The notes under the pieces were generated by a model. The model was not told the origin of the DNA, did no database searches, and saw nothing but the letters and a program-made list of their open reading frames with translations. Shown piece by piece: positions 26,780 to 33,831 of a stretch of DNA of 64,000 nt; the first letter of the stretch is position 1; the number at the start of each line of letters is the position of its first letter. This DNA comes from Salinicola rhizosphaerae (GTDB taxonomy: Bacteria; Pseudomonadota; Gammaproteobacteria; Pseudomonadales; Halomonadaceae): assembly GCF_014652715.1 (NCBI RefSeq), contig NZ_BMZI01000003.1, positions 1-64,000 on the forward strand. The letters run 5' to 3'. Position numbers and translations under genes: made by a program.

Positions 26780-27691
26780 ATGTCCACGCGCGATGCGCTG
26801 CCACCTCTCGCCTGCCTGCGCGCTTTCGAAGCCGCCGCCCGCCATGGCAGCTTCACCCAGGCGGGCAGCGAGCTCAGCCTGACCCAGAGCGCCGTCAGTC
26901 GTCAGATCAAACGGCTCGAGGACGACCTCGGCCGTCCGCTATTCGAACGCCACCATGACGGCCTGCGCCTGACGCCGGCCGGTGAGCACTACTTTCGCGT
27001 GGTCCAGCGGCTGCTGCGCGAGCTGCGCGACGAGACCGCTCGTCTGCGGCGACGCGGCGGCGACCGCCAACTCACGCTGGCCTCTAGCCCGACCATCGCC
27101 TCGATCTGGCTGGCCCGCCAGCTGCCCGACTTCCAGCGTGCCCACCCCGACATCGAGATTCGCATTCTGACGGTCGAAGACCCTCATCGGCTCGATCTGG
27201 CCGAGTTCGATCTGGGTATCTATTACCACGTCCCCAACGAAGTCGATCCACCCGGACTGCAGGCCGACGCCATCTTCGCCCAGGAAGAGGTTGCCGCCGT
27301 CTGCAGCCCGGTCTATCTCGAGCGCCACGGCGTCATCCAGCGTCCAGCTGACCTGCTCGCCCGCCACACCTTGATGGTGGTGGAAGATCACTACCACGAC
27401 TGGCTGACCTGGGAGCTATGGTTCCGCACCCTCGGGCTCGACTGGCAGCCGCCGGTGCGCACGCTGCGCGCCAACAGCTTCCAGCTGTTGATGCACGCCA
27501 CTCTCGCCGGTCAGGGCATCACCCTGGGCTGGACCCGTCTGCTGGCATCCGAGCTCGAACAGGGCAATCTCGTCTACGCGCTGCCGCAGACGCTGGAAAG
27601 CCGCGGGCGTCTCTCCCTGCTCACGCCTCATCACCGCCACCTGACCGAACCGATGCGGGCCTTCCGCGACTGGGTCCTCGGCCAGCCGTGA
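26780..27691 (+). CDS. LysR-family regulator, GcvA-like subgroup
   Basis: LysR-type regulator of 303 residues from the ATG at 26780. Longer in-frame starts reach into the hydrolase gene and lack homology. The N-terminal winged helix-turn-helix is LPPLACLRAFEAAARHGSFT followed by QAGSELSLTQSAVSRQIKRL. The effector domain follows. The LPPL-x-x-LRAFEAAARH opening is typical of the GcvA-like subgroup. It follows the transporter-hydrolase pair on the same strand after a 74-bp gap and is the likely regulator of it. The inducer is unknown. Confidence 0.87.
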   Translation: MSTRDALPPLACLRAFEAAARHGSFTQAGSELSLTQSAVSRQIKRLEDDLGRPLFERHHDGLRLTPAGEHYFRVVQRLLRELRDETARLRRRGGDRQLTLASSPTIASIWLARQLPDFQRAHPDIEIRILTVEDPHRLDLAEFDLGIYYHVPNEVDPPGLQADAIFAQEEVAAVCSPVYLERHGVIQRPADLLARHTLMVVEDHYHDWLTWELWFRTLGLDWQPPVRTLRANSFQLLMHATLAGQGITLGWTRLLASELEQGNLVYALPQTLESRGRLSLLTPHHRHLTEPMRAFRDWVLGQP

Positions 27692-27739
27692 TCTTGGCTG
27701 TCCAATCGGCAATGGACCGCTCATTTCTCGGTGACGTGC

Positions 27740-28069
27740 TCAATCGACGATGAACAATGTCGCGCCAACCTCCGTCGATGAGCGGTGCGCCTCGGCATGG
27801 TCCGCCACCTGATAGCTCTGCCCCGGCGCCAGGCGAAAGACTCGGCCGTCCTCCAGCTCGGTGACCAGTTCACCTTCGAGACACAGCAGAATATGGCCCT
27901 TCGAGCACCAGTGATCGGCCAGGTAGCCCGGCGTGTACTCGACCATTCTCACTCGGATGTCACCGAAGTGCCGGGTTCGCCATAGCGCCTTGCCTTGCTC
28001 TCCAGCATGTTCGGTCGGCTCGATGTCACCCCAGGTCGTGATGCCGAAGGGAATGTCGGTCAATTTCAT
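27740..28069 (-). CDS. DHCW-motif cupin-fold protein
   Basis: Single-domain cupin of 109 residues from the ATG at 28069. It carries the subfamily pattern LADHWCSKGHILLCLEG (about residues 52-68), then ELEDGRVFRLAPGQSYQVAD and a C-terminal LFIVD. His and Glu residues fit a metal-binding cupin core. The family is widespread and short, and its biological role is not established. It converges on the LysR gene. Confidence 0.82.
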   Translation of the reverse strand: MKLTDIPFGITTWGDIEPTEHAGEQGKALWRTRHFGDIRVRMVEYTPGYLADHWCSKGHILLCLEGELVTELEDGRVFRLAPGQSYQVADHAEAHRSSTEVGATLFIVD

Positions 28070-28251
28070 GGCTAGGCTCGGATGGGCATGAGCCGTCGAC
28101 CTTGCCACGATTTCGCCCTTGCCACATCTCCAGGCCCCGATTGCAGGAATTCAGCGAGAAAAAGCTGTCTCCTCCCATTTTCATTGCGACGAATAAAAGC
28201 GACAATCCAATCACAATTATTACATTTCATTACGCAAAGAAGGGGAATGTC

Positions 28252-28632
28252 ATGCGTCAGAGCGCCGTCAAAGCCATGGCCAGAACGCTGCTCGAGCCCT
28301 GCGATCCCGCCAGGCAGGAGTTGCCCTCGCCGACCTCGATCGAGGACTGGCAGAGGCTGACGCAGGCGGAGAGACGTGGCGTCGATCTGCTCGTCGCCCG
28401 AACCCGGCGCGTGATGGGCCTGCGCGCCCACCGTCGGTTACCCTTCCTCGTTCGCCCTTTCGTTGCCATGCGCTGGGGGTGCTTCAATGCCTTCGGACCG
28501 GAATTCGCGCCCTTCGCCTGGATGACCGACGCCTACATTCGAGACGTGCCGCGCACGCCGCGCCGTATGCCTCCTCGCGAAACCGCTGCGCCAGCGATGC
28601 CTGGACAATTGGCCACCGCCGACCTCGCCTGA
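28252..28632 (+). CDS. Hypothetical protein
   Basis: Soluble-looking protein of 126 residues from the ATG at 28252, which has AAGGGGA about 4 nt upstream; the frame is open further 5' (28102), but through AT-rich non-coding-like sequence. It is rich in Arg and Pro, with an aromatic patch WGCFNAFGPEFAPFAWM. No signal peptide, membrane helix or family I recognise. The good ribosome site and the AT-rich leader (about 28190-28250) argue that it is real. Confidence 0.5.
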   Translation: MRQSAVKAMARTLLEPCDPARQELPSPTSIEDWQRLTQAERRGVDLLVARTRRVMGLRAHRRLPFLVRPFVAMRWGCFNAFGPEFAPFAWMTDAYIRDVPRTPRRMPPRETAAPAMPGQLATADLA

Positions 28633-28737
28633 GGAGAGCCACGCCAGCGCCCCCATGGGCCTCTTTCTGAAGCGCTGCGGGATACCGCCGCCGGGGGTGT
28701 GACTGACACGCCATTTATCGATGGCCACCCAAAGAAA

Positions 28738-28761
28738 ACCGGCAGCCTATTGGCTGCCGGT
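28738..28761 (-). terminator. Rho-independent terminator (minus strand)
   Basis: Ten-bp perfect stem (28738-28747 with 28752-28761) and a 4-nt loop. On the minus strand it is followed by GGTTTTCTTT-type T-rich sequence. It lies 35 bp past the stop of the small membrane-protein gene. Confidence 0.8.
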
Positions 28762-28795
28762 CATGGATCTGCTGGCGTCTTGAAGATGAGAGCTC

Positions 28796-28948
28796 TCAGG
28801 CGCGGTGACCAACACCGCCCGTCGTGGGCTTTTCAGCGCGTTGACGCACCTCCGGCTCGGACTTGTCGCTGCTGCATAGACGCAGTGCCACGAACAGACC
28901 GAAGGTGACAAAGGCCACGGCGAAACAGATCACGGTAAAAAGACTCAT
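28796..28948 (-). CDS. Small single-pass membrane protein
   Basis: Protein of 50 residues. The N-terminal half is one membrane helix (SLFTVICFAVAFVTFGLFVA); the C-terminal half is a short charged tail (SSDKSEPEVRQRAEK). AGGGG sits 6 nt before the ATG and a clean intrinsic terminator follows the stop, so this small gene looks like a complete, independently transcribed unit. No family recognised; the function is unknown. Confidence 0.6.
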   Translation of the reverse strand: MSLFTVICFAVAFVTFGLFVALRLCSSDKSEPEVRQRAEKPTTGGVGHRA

Positions 28949-29307
28949 GGCGCACCCCTGCGTTATCACATCGTTATGATCCGGGTCAGGACGACAATGC
29001 GGGCTTCGGTGTCCGATCTCCGGTGGAACCGGGACGCTCATCGTCGCGTGGGAAGTGAGCGGCCTCGACTGGCGACAATGATTACATTTAGTCGCAAAGA
29101 CATGCAATAGATACTTTTGGATTACCTAATAACACAAATCCTAAATTAACGGCCGCTCCAACACCATTCGCTTTTGGTGGCCCAGACCAAAGACTAAGGC
29201 GGCGTTGATCCAGGTCAGGCCCTGCTGCATCAGTATCGGCTGCAGCGTGCGGAAGCTGAACCTGAAAAAGCTCATACCGCCTCGGTCAAGGGCTCGATGC
29301 GCCGGGG
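28949..29307. other. Mostly non-coding gap
   Basis: The 359 bp between the small membrane protein and the lipoprotein gene include an AT-rich stretch (about 29070-29150), presumably the promoter of the small membrane protein gene, and one doubtful 44-codon reading frame (listed separately). Nothing else is recognisable. Confidence 0.5.
29141..29275 (-). CDS. Doubtful 44-residue reading frame
   Basis: A minus-strand frame from ATG 29275 to TAG 29141, with GAGG 4-5 nt upstream. The product starts MSFFRFSFRTLQP and has a short moderately hydrophobic middle (GLTWINAALVFGLG). There is no family resemblance and the TAG lies in AT-rich sequence. It could be a small protein, a gene remnant or chance. 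Confidence 0.25.
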   Translation of the reverse strand: MSFFRFSFRTLQPILMQQGLTWINAALVFGLGHQKRMVLERPLI

Positions 29308-30183
29308 TCATCGAATATTCACGGAGTAACGCACGACTCGGCCCGGCGCCGCCTCGGGCGGGGTCGAAGAAGAGGGACGGGAAGCGGCCGGCGAACGCAG
29401 CTCGAAGCGCAGCGCCATCTCACCGGGATAGCGTCCGCGGAACTGCCAGACTGCGGTGCTGTCCCGCTCTACCTGCTGCCGGATCTGACCGGCGGCCACT
29501 CGCATCGGCGATCCGAGAGGCTCCAGCGCGCCTTCGGGCGGCGTCACCAGGTACCAGGCGAAGCGGCCCCCGCGCTCCGCCGCGAGGCTGACCGTCAGCG
29601 TTTCGCCGACGCGAATCGCGATCGGCAGGCCGCTATCGGCTTCGGTGATCGTCAGGTCGCCGCGAGCCGGAGCCGCCACCCGCTCGAGCGGCTGTTCGTC
29701 GAGCTGCCTGGCCATGGCGCCAACTGGCATCAGCGTATCGGCATCGCGCTGCTCCACCACGACCACGGCGCCCTCCGGATCATCCGGCGTCAAGCGGTAG
29801 ACCGGATGGTCATCGGCGCGAGTGCCGTTCTGCGTCACGACCCAGCTGCCGTGCTGGCTGGTGTAAACGGGTTCGCCGGCATCGGTCAGGTAGTTCTGGT
29901 TGAGCTGATATCCCGCGGGCGCGCCCGTCCGGCGCTCGCGGTAGAGCACGATCTCGGAATCGACGGGCTGCTCGCCGCAGCCGAGGCAGGGCAATCGTCC
30001 TTGATAGGCTTCGCTGTAGAGCGGCGCGACATCCAGCCTGGCGCTCGAGCCTGCCTCACTGGCGGCGACGCTCTCCGGACGCGTGCAGCCGGCGAGCAGC
30101 GCACAGCCGACAACCACCGCCAGCGGCCCCGCCCAGCGCCGCGCGTGCCGCAGGCACGGTGAACAATGCATCGAATCGATCAT
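29308..30183 (-). CDS. NlpE-like lipoprotein with chagasin-like C-terminal domain
   Basis: Predicted lipoprotein of 291 residues from the ATG at 30183 (AGGAGG just upstream). The signal ends in LLAGC (lipobox Cys about residue 33). Residues about 55-160 match the NlpE N-terminal pattern, with YQGRLPCLGC, LNQNYLTDAGEPVY and HGSWVV; the second Cys of the NlpE CxxC is kept. Residues about 180-275 (IRVGETLTVSLAAERGGRFA, WYLVTPPEG, FRGRYPGEMALRFE) resemble chagasin-type I42 protease-inhibitor folds. NlpE senses envelope and surface stress through Cpx in enterobacteria; here the role is inferred only. The last residues are Pro/Ser-rich and then end in RYSVNIR. Confidence 0.7.
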   Translation of the reverse strand: MIDSMHCSPCLRHARRWAGPLAVVVGCALLAGCTRPESVAASEAGSSARLDVAPLYSEAYQGRLPCLGCGEQPVDSEIVLYRERRTGAPAGYQLNQNYLTDAGEPVYTSQHGSWVVTQNGTRADDHPVYRLTPDDPEGAVVVVEQRDADTLMPVGAMARQLDEQPLERVAAPARGDLTITEADSGLPIAIRVGETLTVSLAAERGGRFAWYLVTPPEGALEPLGSPMRVAAGQIRQQVERDSTAVWQFRGRYPGEMALRFELRSPAASRPSSSTPPEAAPGRVVRYSVNIR

Positions 30184-30318
30184 CTGGCCTCCTGCCGATG
30201 ATGGCGTCATCGTGCCTTGTCACTATAGCGGGGAGTCATGCACTCTGCGCGACGCCTTCCGGTAGCGCCCTGTTCCGGCATTGCCGGACGCAGGATCCGG
30301 CGCACCACTCGATTGAAC

Positions 30319-33300
30319 TCAGCGCGGCATGACACGCGTTCCCGGCAATCGCTCCAGCGGCTGAGGGCGATCGAGAAGATATCCTTGAGCGAAATCGATG
30401 CCCATCGCCGCCAGCTCCCGAAGAACCGCGTCGGTTTCGACGAATTCGGCGATCGTCTTCAGCCCCATGGTATGGCCGACGGCATTGATCGCCTCCACCA
30501 TCGCCCGGTTGATGGGATCGCTGTCGATGTCTCGAATGAACGCGCCGTCGATCTTGAGGTAATCGACCGGCAGCTGCCGCAGGTACGCAAACGACGACAG
30601 GCCGGCACCGAAGTCGTCCAGCGCGAAGCGGCAGCCGAAGCGCTGCAGGCGGCGAATGAGTCGAGAAACATTCGATAGCTGGGCAATCGCGGCACTTTCC
30701 GTGATCTCGAAACAGAGTGTCGACTCGGGTAGCGCGGCCTCGCGCACCCACTGCACCAGCTCGTCGCAGAAGCGCTCGTCCGATAGCGAGGCGCCCGACA
30801 GATTGACCGACCAGAGGGCGACCGCCGCATCGCCGCGCCGCCGGCAGGTATCGGAAAGCCACGCCAGCGTATTGCGCACGACCCAGCGATCGACGCGGGT
30901 GATCAGGTTATAGCGCTCGGCGGCCGCCATGAAGCTGCCCGGCGCGAAGAGCTTGCCACCCTCTTCCAGACGCACCAGTATCTCGTGATGCTGGATCAGC
31001 TCGGGATTGGCGACCGGCGCGATCGGTTGCGCATAGAGCCGCAGCCGATCCTGATCGAGTGCGGCCTGCAGCCGCGGCACCCACTGCAGTTCGCCATGAC
31101 GCGCCAGCAGCTGGCGGTCGTCCGGCTGATAGACGTGCACCCGATTGCGCCCAGCCTCCTTGGCGGCATAGCAGGCAGCATCGGCGGCACTCAGTAGATC
31201 GCTGAGGGCGCGTATCTCGCCATCGAGAGCCACGAGCCCCATGCTGACGCCCAACGAGAAGATTCGGCCTTCCCAGACGAAGCGGAAATTCTCCACCACC
31301 TCGCGCACGCCTTCGGCGACCCGCCGGGCCTCGTCGAGTGTGCAGTCATGGAAGACGATACCGAATTCGTCGCCACCCAGACGTGCCACCAGATCGCGCT
31401 CGCGAACCCGACCTTGAAGTACCGCCGCCAGCTGGCGCAGCAGCTCGTCACCCGCCGTGTGACCGCAGGTATCATTGACGATCTTGAACTGATCGAGGTC
31501 GAGATAGCAGACGACCTGGCGATGATCGTCGTCATCCAGGCAGCGCTGCAGGCGTCTTTCGAATTCGCGGCGATTGGGCAGTCCGGTCAGACCATCGTGA
31601 CACGCCTGGTGATTGAGCTGGCGCGTCAGTTCGTGGGTATGAGTCTTGTCCTGAAAAACGACGACCGCACCGACCGTATAACCCGACCGGGAGCGGATCG
31701 GTGCCGCGGAGTCCTGAACCGGTCGCCGGCTGCCGTCATGGGCGACCAGCAGCCGTCCTTCCAGCGTGACCGAGGGTCTGCCGCTGGCGAGAACCTGGCG
31801 CGCCGTGTTGTCGACCCGCCGACCGGTCCGTTCGTCGACGAGGGTGTAGATTCGGCCGATCGGTGCCTGTCGAGCGGCTTCCAGGCCCCAGCCGGTGAGC
31901 CGCTCGGCTTCGGCATTGAGAAAGGTCACGAGGCCGCTGCCATCGGTGGTGATCACCGCATCGCCGATCGATGCCAGGGTTACCTGCGCCAGGTCTCGCT
32001 CGCGATTCAGCTGCTCCTCGATCCGCTTGCGGTCGGTGATGTCCCTGACCAGCCCCGCGAACTCCGCCTCAGAGTCGGAGGCGCCCTCGCTGACCTGGAT
32101 CTCCAGCGTGCGCACCCCCTGTGCCGTCCTGACTCGCACTTCCCGGCGCTGGCCGGGCAGCGGCACCGGACCGCGGATCAGCGATTCGACCGGCGCGCCG
32201 ACCGCTTCGGCCGCTGTCACCGAGAACAGCGTTTCGGCTCCCGGATTGAGCGCGGTCAGCACGCCGTCCGCCCGCCAGGTCAACATGCCATCGCGCAGGT
32301 TGCGCAGGATCACCTGCGTTTTTGCCATGGCACGCTCGAGCGCTGCCGAGACGCGGTTGTAGCTGGCCGCGATCTGGCCGACTTCGGTGAAGGCATCGGC
32401 CTCGACCCGCCCACCGATTTCGCCGCACTCCTCGTGCTGTCGCATCGCTTCCAGCAGCTCGAACAGCTCGGTGCGGGCGCCGTGCTCGGCCATGTTGAGG
32501 CCCATCTCTTCCGCCTCGGCGCTGACGCGCAGCGGCATCAATCGACCGAGCCCGCCGAACAGAAGCCAGCTCAGGCCGAACGCCCAGATCGCGCAGACGA
32601 CGACACCCAGAAGCTGGATACCGCACTGAGCCGCCCAGCCGAGCCCGGTGCCGAGGCGTTCAGGGTCACCGAACAGGCCGACGGCAAGTGTCCCCCAGAT
32701 GCCAGGGATCAGATGCGCCGGAATGGCACCGACGGCATCATCGATACGCCAGCGCAGCAGCAGCTCGCTTGCCCACACCATCAGCACCCCGCCGATAGCG
32801 CCGGTCACCAGCGCGGCCGAAATGGTCAGCTCGTGGGCGCCGGCGGTGATCGCCACCAGGCCGGCAATGGCGCCATTGAGCGCATAGAGGACCTCGGCAA
32901 ATCCGCGCAGCCGCCAACCCAGCATCAGTGCCGACATGACGCCGGCCACGGCAGCGATCACCGTGTTGATCAGCACGCCCGGTACGGAGTCGTCGAAGGC
33001 CAGCGTGCTGCCGCCGTTGAAGCCGAACCAGCCGATGAACAGCACCAGCACCCCGAGCATGGCCAATGGCAGATCGCCCGCCGGCATCAGCGTCGCCGGC
33101 TGACCGGGAACAAAGCGCCCGCGGCGTGGCCCGATTCTCAGCACCGCCGCCAGCGCCACCCAGCCGCCGACGCTATGCACGACCGTCGAGCCCGCAAAAT
33201 CGATGAACCCGAGCGAAGCGAGCCAGCCGCCGTTGCCGGTATAGGCACCGCCCCAGGCCCAGTGACCGAAGACCGGATAGATCAGCCCGCTCACCAGCAG

Positions 33301-33681
33301 CGTGATGACGAGATAGGCCTGGAATGGCATGCGCTCCGCCACCGCTCCGGACACGATGGTGGCAGCCGTGGCACAGAACATCACCTGGAAGAGGAAGAAT
33401 ACCGCCAGCCAGAATCCGGACGACGCCTCGAACTCGGGCAGGAAGAAGCTGCCGCCGAACCAGCCGTGCTGGCTCGCCCCGAACATGACGCCGAAGCCGA
33501 CGCACCAGAACACCAGCATCGCCACCGCGAAGTCGCAGACATTCTTCATCGCGACGTTGATCGCGTTCTTGCTACGGGTCACGCCGGCCTCGAGACAGAG
33601 GAAACCGGCCTGCATCGTGAATACCAGAATCGCGCTGAGGATCACCCACAGCGCATCGATCGTGGGCACCGCATGGCTCAT
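30319..33681 (-). CDS. Ammonium-transporter-like sensor fused to PAS-PAS-GGDEF-EAL
   Basis: Membrane signalling protein of 1,120 residues. Residues 1-385 are an Amt/Rh domain of about 11 helices, with both pore histidines kept (His169 in FAGSTVVH, His323 in GAIPAH). A HAMP-like linker (about 385-450) leads to two PAS domains (about 455-550 and 565-680). The diguanylate cyclase domain (about 690-850) has an intact GGDEF at 769-773 and a product-inhibition RxxD site (760-763) five residues before it. The EAL domain (about 870-1110) has EIL at 900-902, FEITE, DDFG at 1022-1025, KIDG and AEFVE, so it is probably active. It most likely converts external ammonium level into c-di-GMP synthesis or breakdown. 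GGGAG precedes the ATG. No glnK lies nearby, which argues against a plain nutrient transporter. Confidence 0.92.
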   Translation of the reverse strand: MSHAVPTIDALWVILSAILVFTMQAGFLCLEAGVTRSKNAINVAMKNVCDFAVAMLVFWCVGFGVMFGASQHGWFGGSFFLPEFEASSGFWLAVFFLFQVMFCATAATIVSGAVAERMPFQAYLVITLLVSGLIYPVFGHWAWGGAYTGNGGWLASLGFIDFAGSTVVHSVGGWVALAAVLRIGPRRGRFVPGQPATLMPAGDLPLAMLGVLVLFIGWFGFNGGSTLAFDDSVPGVLINTVIAAVAGVMSALMLGWRLRGFAEVLYALNGAIAGLVAITAGAHELTISAALVTGAIGGVLMVWASELLLRWRIDDAVGAIPAHLIPGIWGTLAVGLFGDPERLGTGLGWAAQCGIQLLGVVVCAIWAFGLSWLLFGGLGRLMPLRVSAEAEEMGLNMAEHGARTELFELLEAMRQHEECGEIGGRVEADAFTEVGQIAASYNRVSAALERAMAKTQVILRNLRDGMLTWRADGVLTALNPGAETLFSVTAAEAVGAPVESLIRGPVPLPGQRREVRVRTAQGVRTLEIQVSEGASDSEAEFAGLVRDITDRKRIEEQLNRERDLAQVTLASIGDAVITTDGSGLVTFLNAEAERLTGWGLEAARQAPIGRIYTLVDERTGRRVDNTARQVLASGRPSVTLEGRLLVAHDGSRRPVQDSAAPIRSRSGYTVGAVVVFQDKTHTHELTRQLNHQACHDGLTGLPNRREFERRLQRCLDDDDHRQVVCYLDLDQFKIVNDTCGHTAGDELLRQLAAVLQGRVRERDLVARLGGDEFGIVFHDCTLDEARRVAEGVREVVENFRFVWEGRIFSLGVSMGLVALDGEIRALSDLLSAADAACYAAKEAGRNRVHVYQPDDRQLLARHGELQWVPRLQAALDQDRLRLYAQPIAPVANPELIQHHEILVRLEEGGKLFAPGSFMAAAERYNLITRVDRWVVRNTLAWLSDTCRRRGDAAVALWSVNLSGASLSDERFCDELVQWVREAALPESTLCFEITESAAIAQLSNVSRLIRRLQRFGCRFALDDFGAGLSSFAYLRQLPVDYLKIDGAFIRDIDSDPINRAMVEAINAVGHTMGLKTIAEFVETDAVLRELAAMGIDFAQGYLLDRPQPLERLPGTRVMPR

Positions 33682-33831
33682 TGGCCGGCTCCCGGTAGGC
33701 GTTGTTGTTATTGGCCCATCAAACGGCTCCGCTCACGGACGATATCGGCCAGCCATCCATCGACTGAAGTCCCACGCAGCGCGCCACAGGCTCGACGCCC
33801 CCCCTGACACGCTGACGCCCAGTACGCGCTT

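Noticed and set aside
30271-30290. Palindrome TCCGGCA-t-TGCCGGA after the Amt-sensor gene as terminator
   Set aside because: The usable hairpin is only about 5 bp with no T-run, so I do not list it as a terminator.
31348-33807. An 819-codon open frame antisense to the Amt-GGDEF-EAL gene
   Set aside because: Its composition (Arg/Gln/His-rich, no domain) and exact opposition to a well-supported gene mark it as a GC-rich shadow frame.
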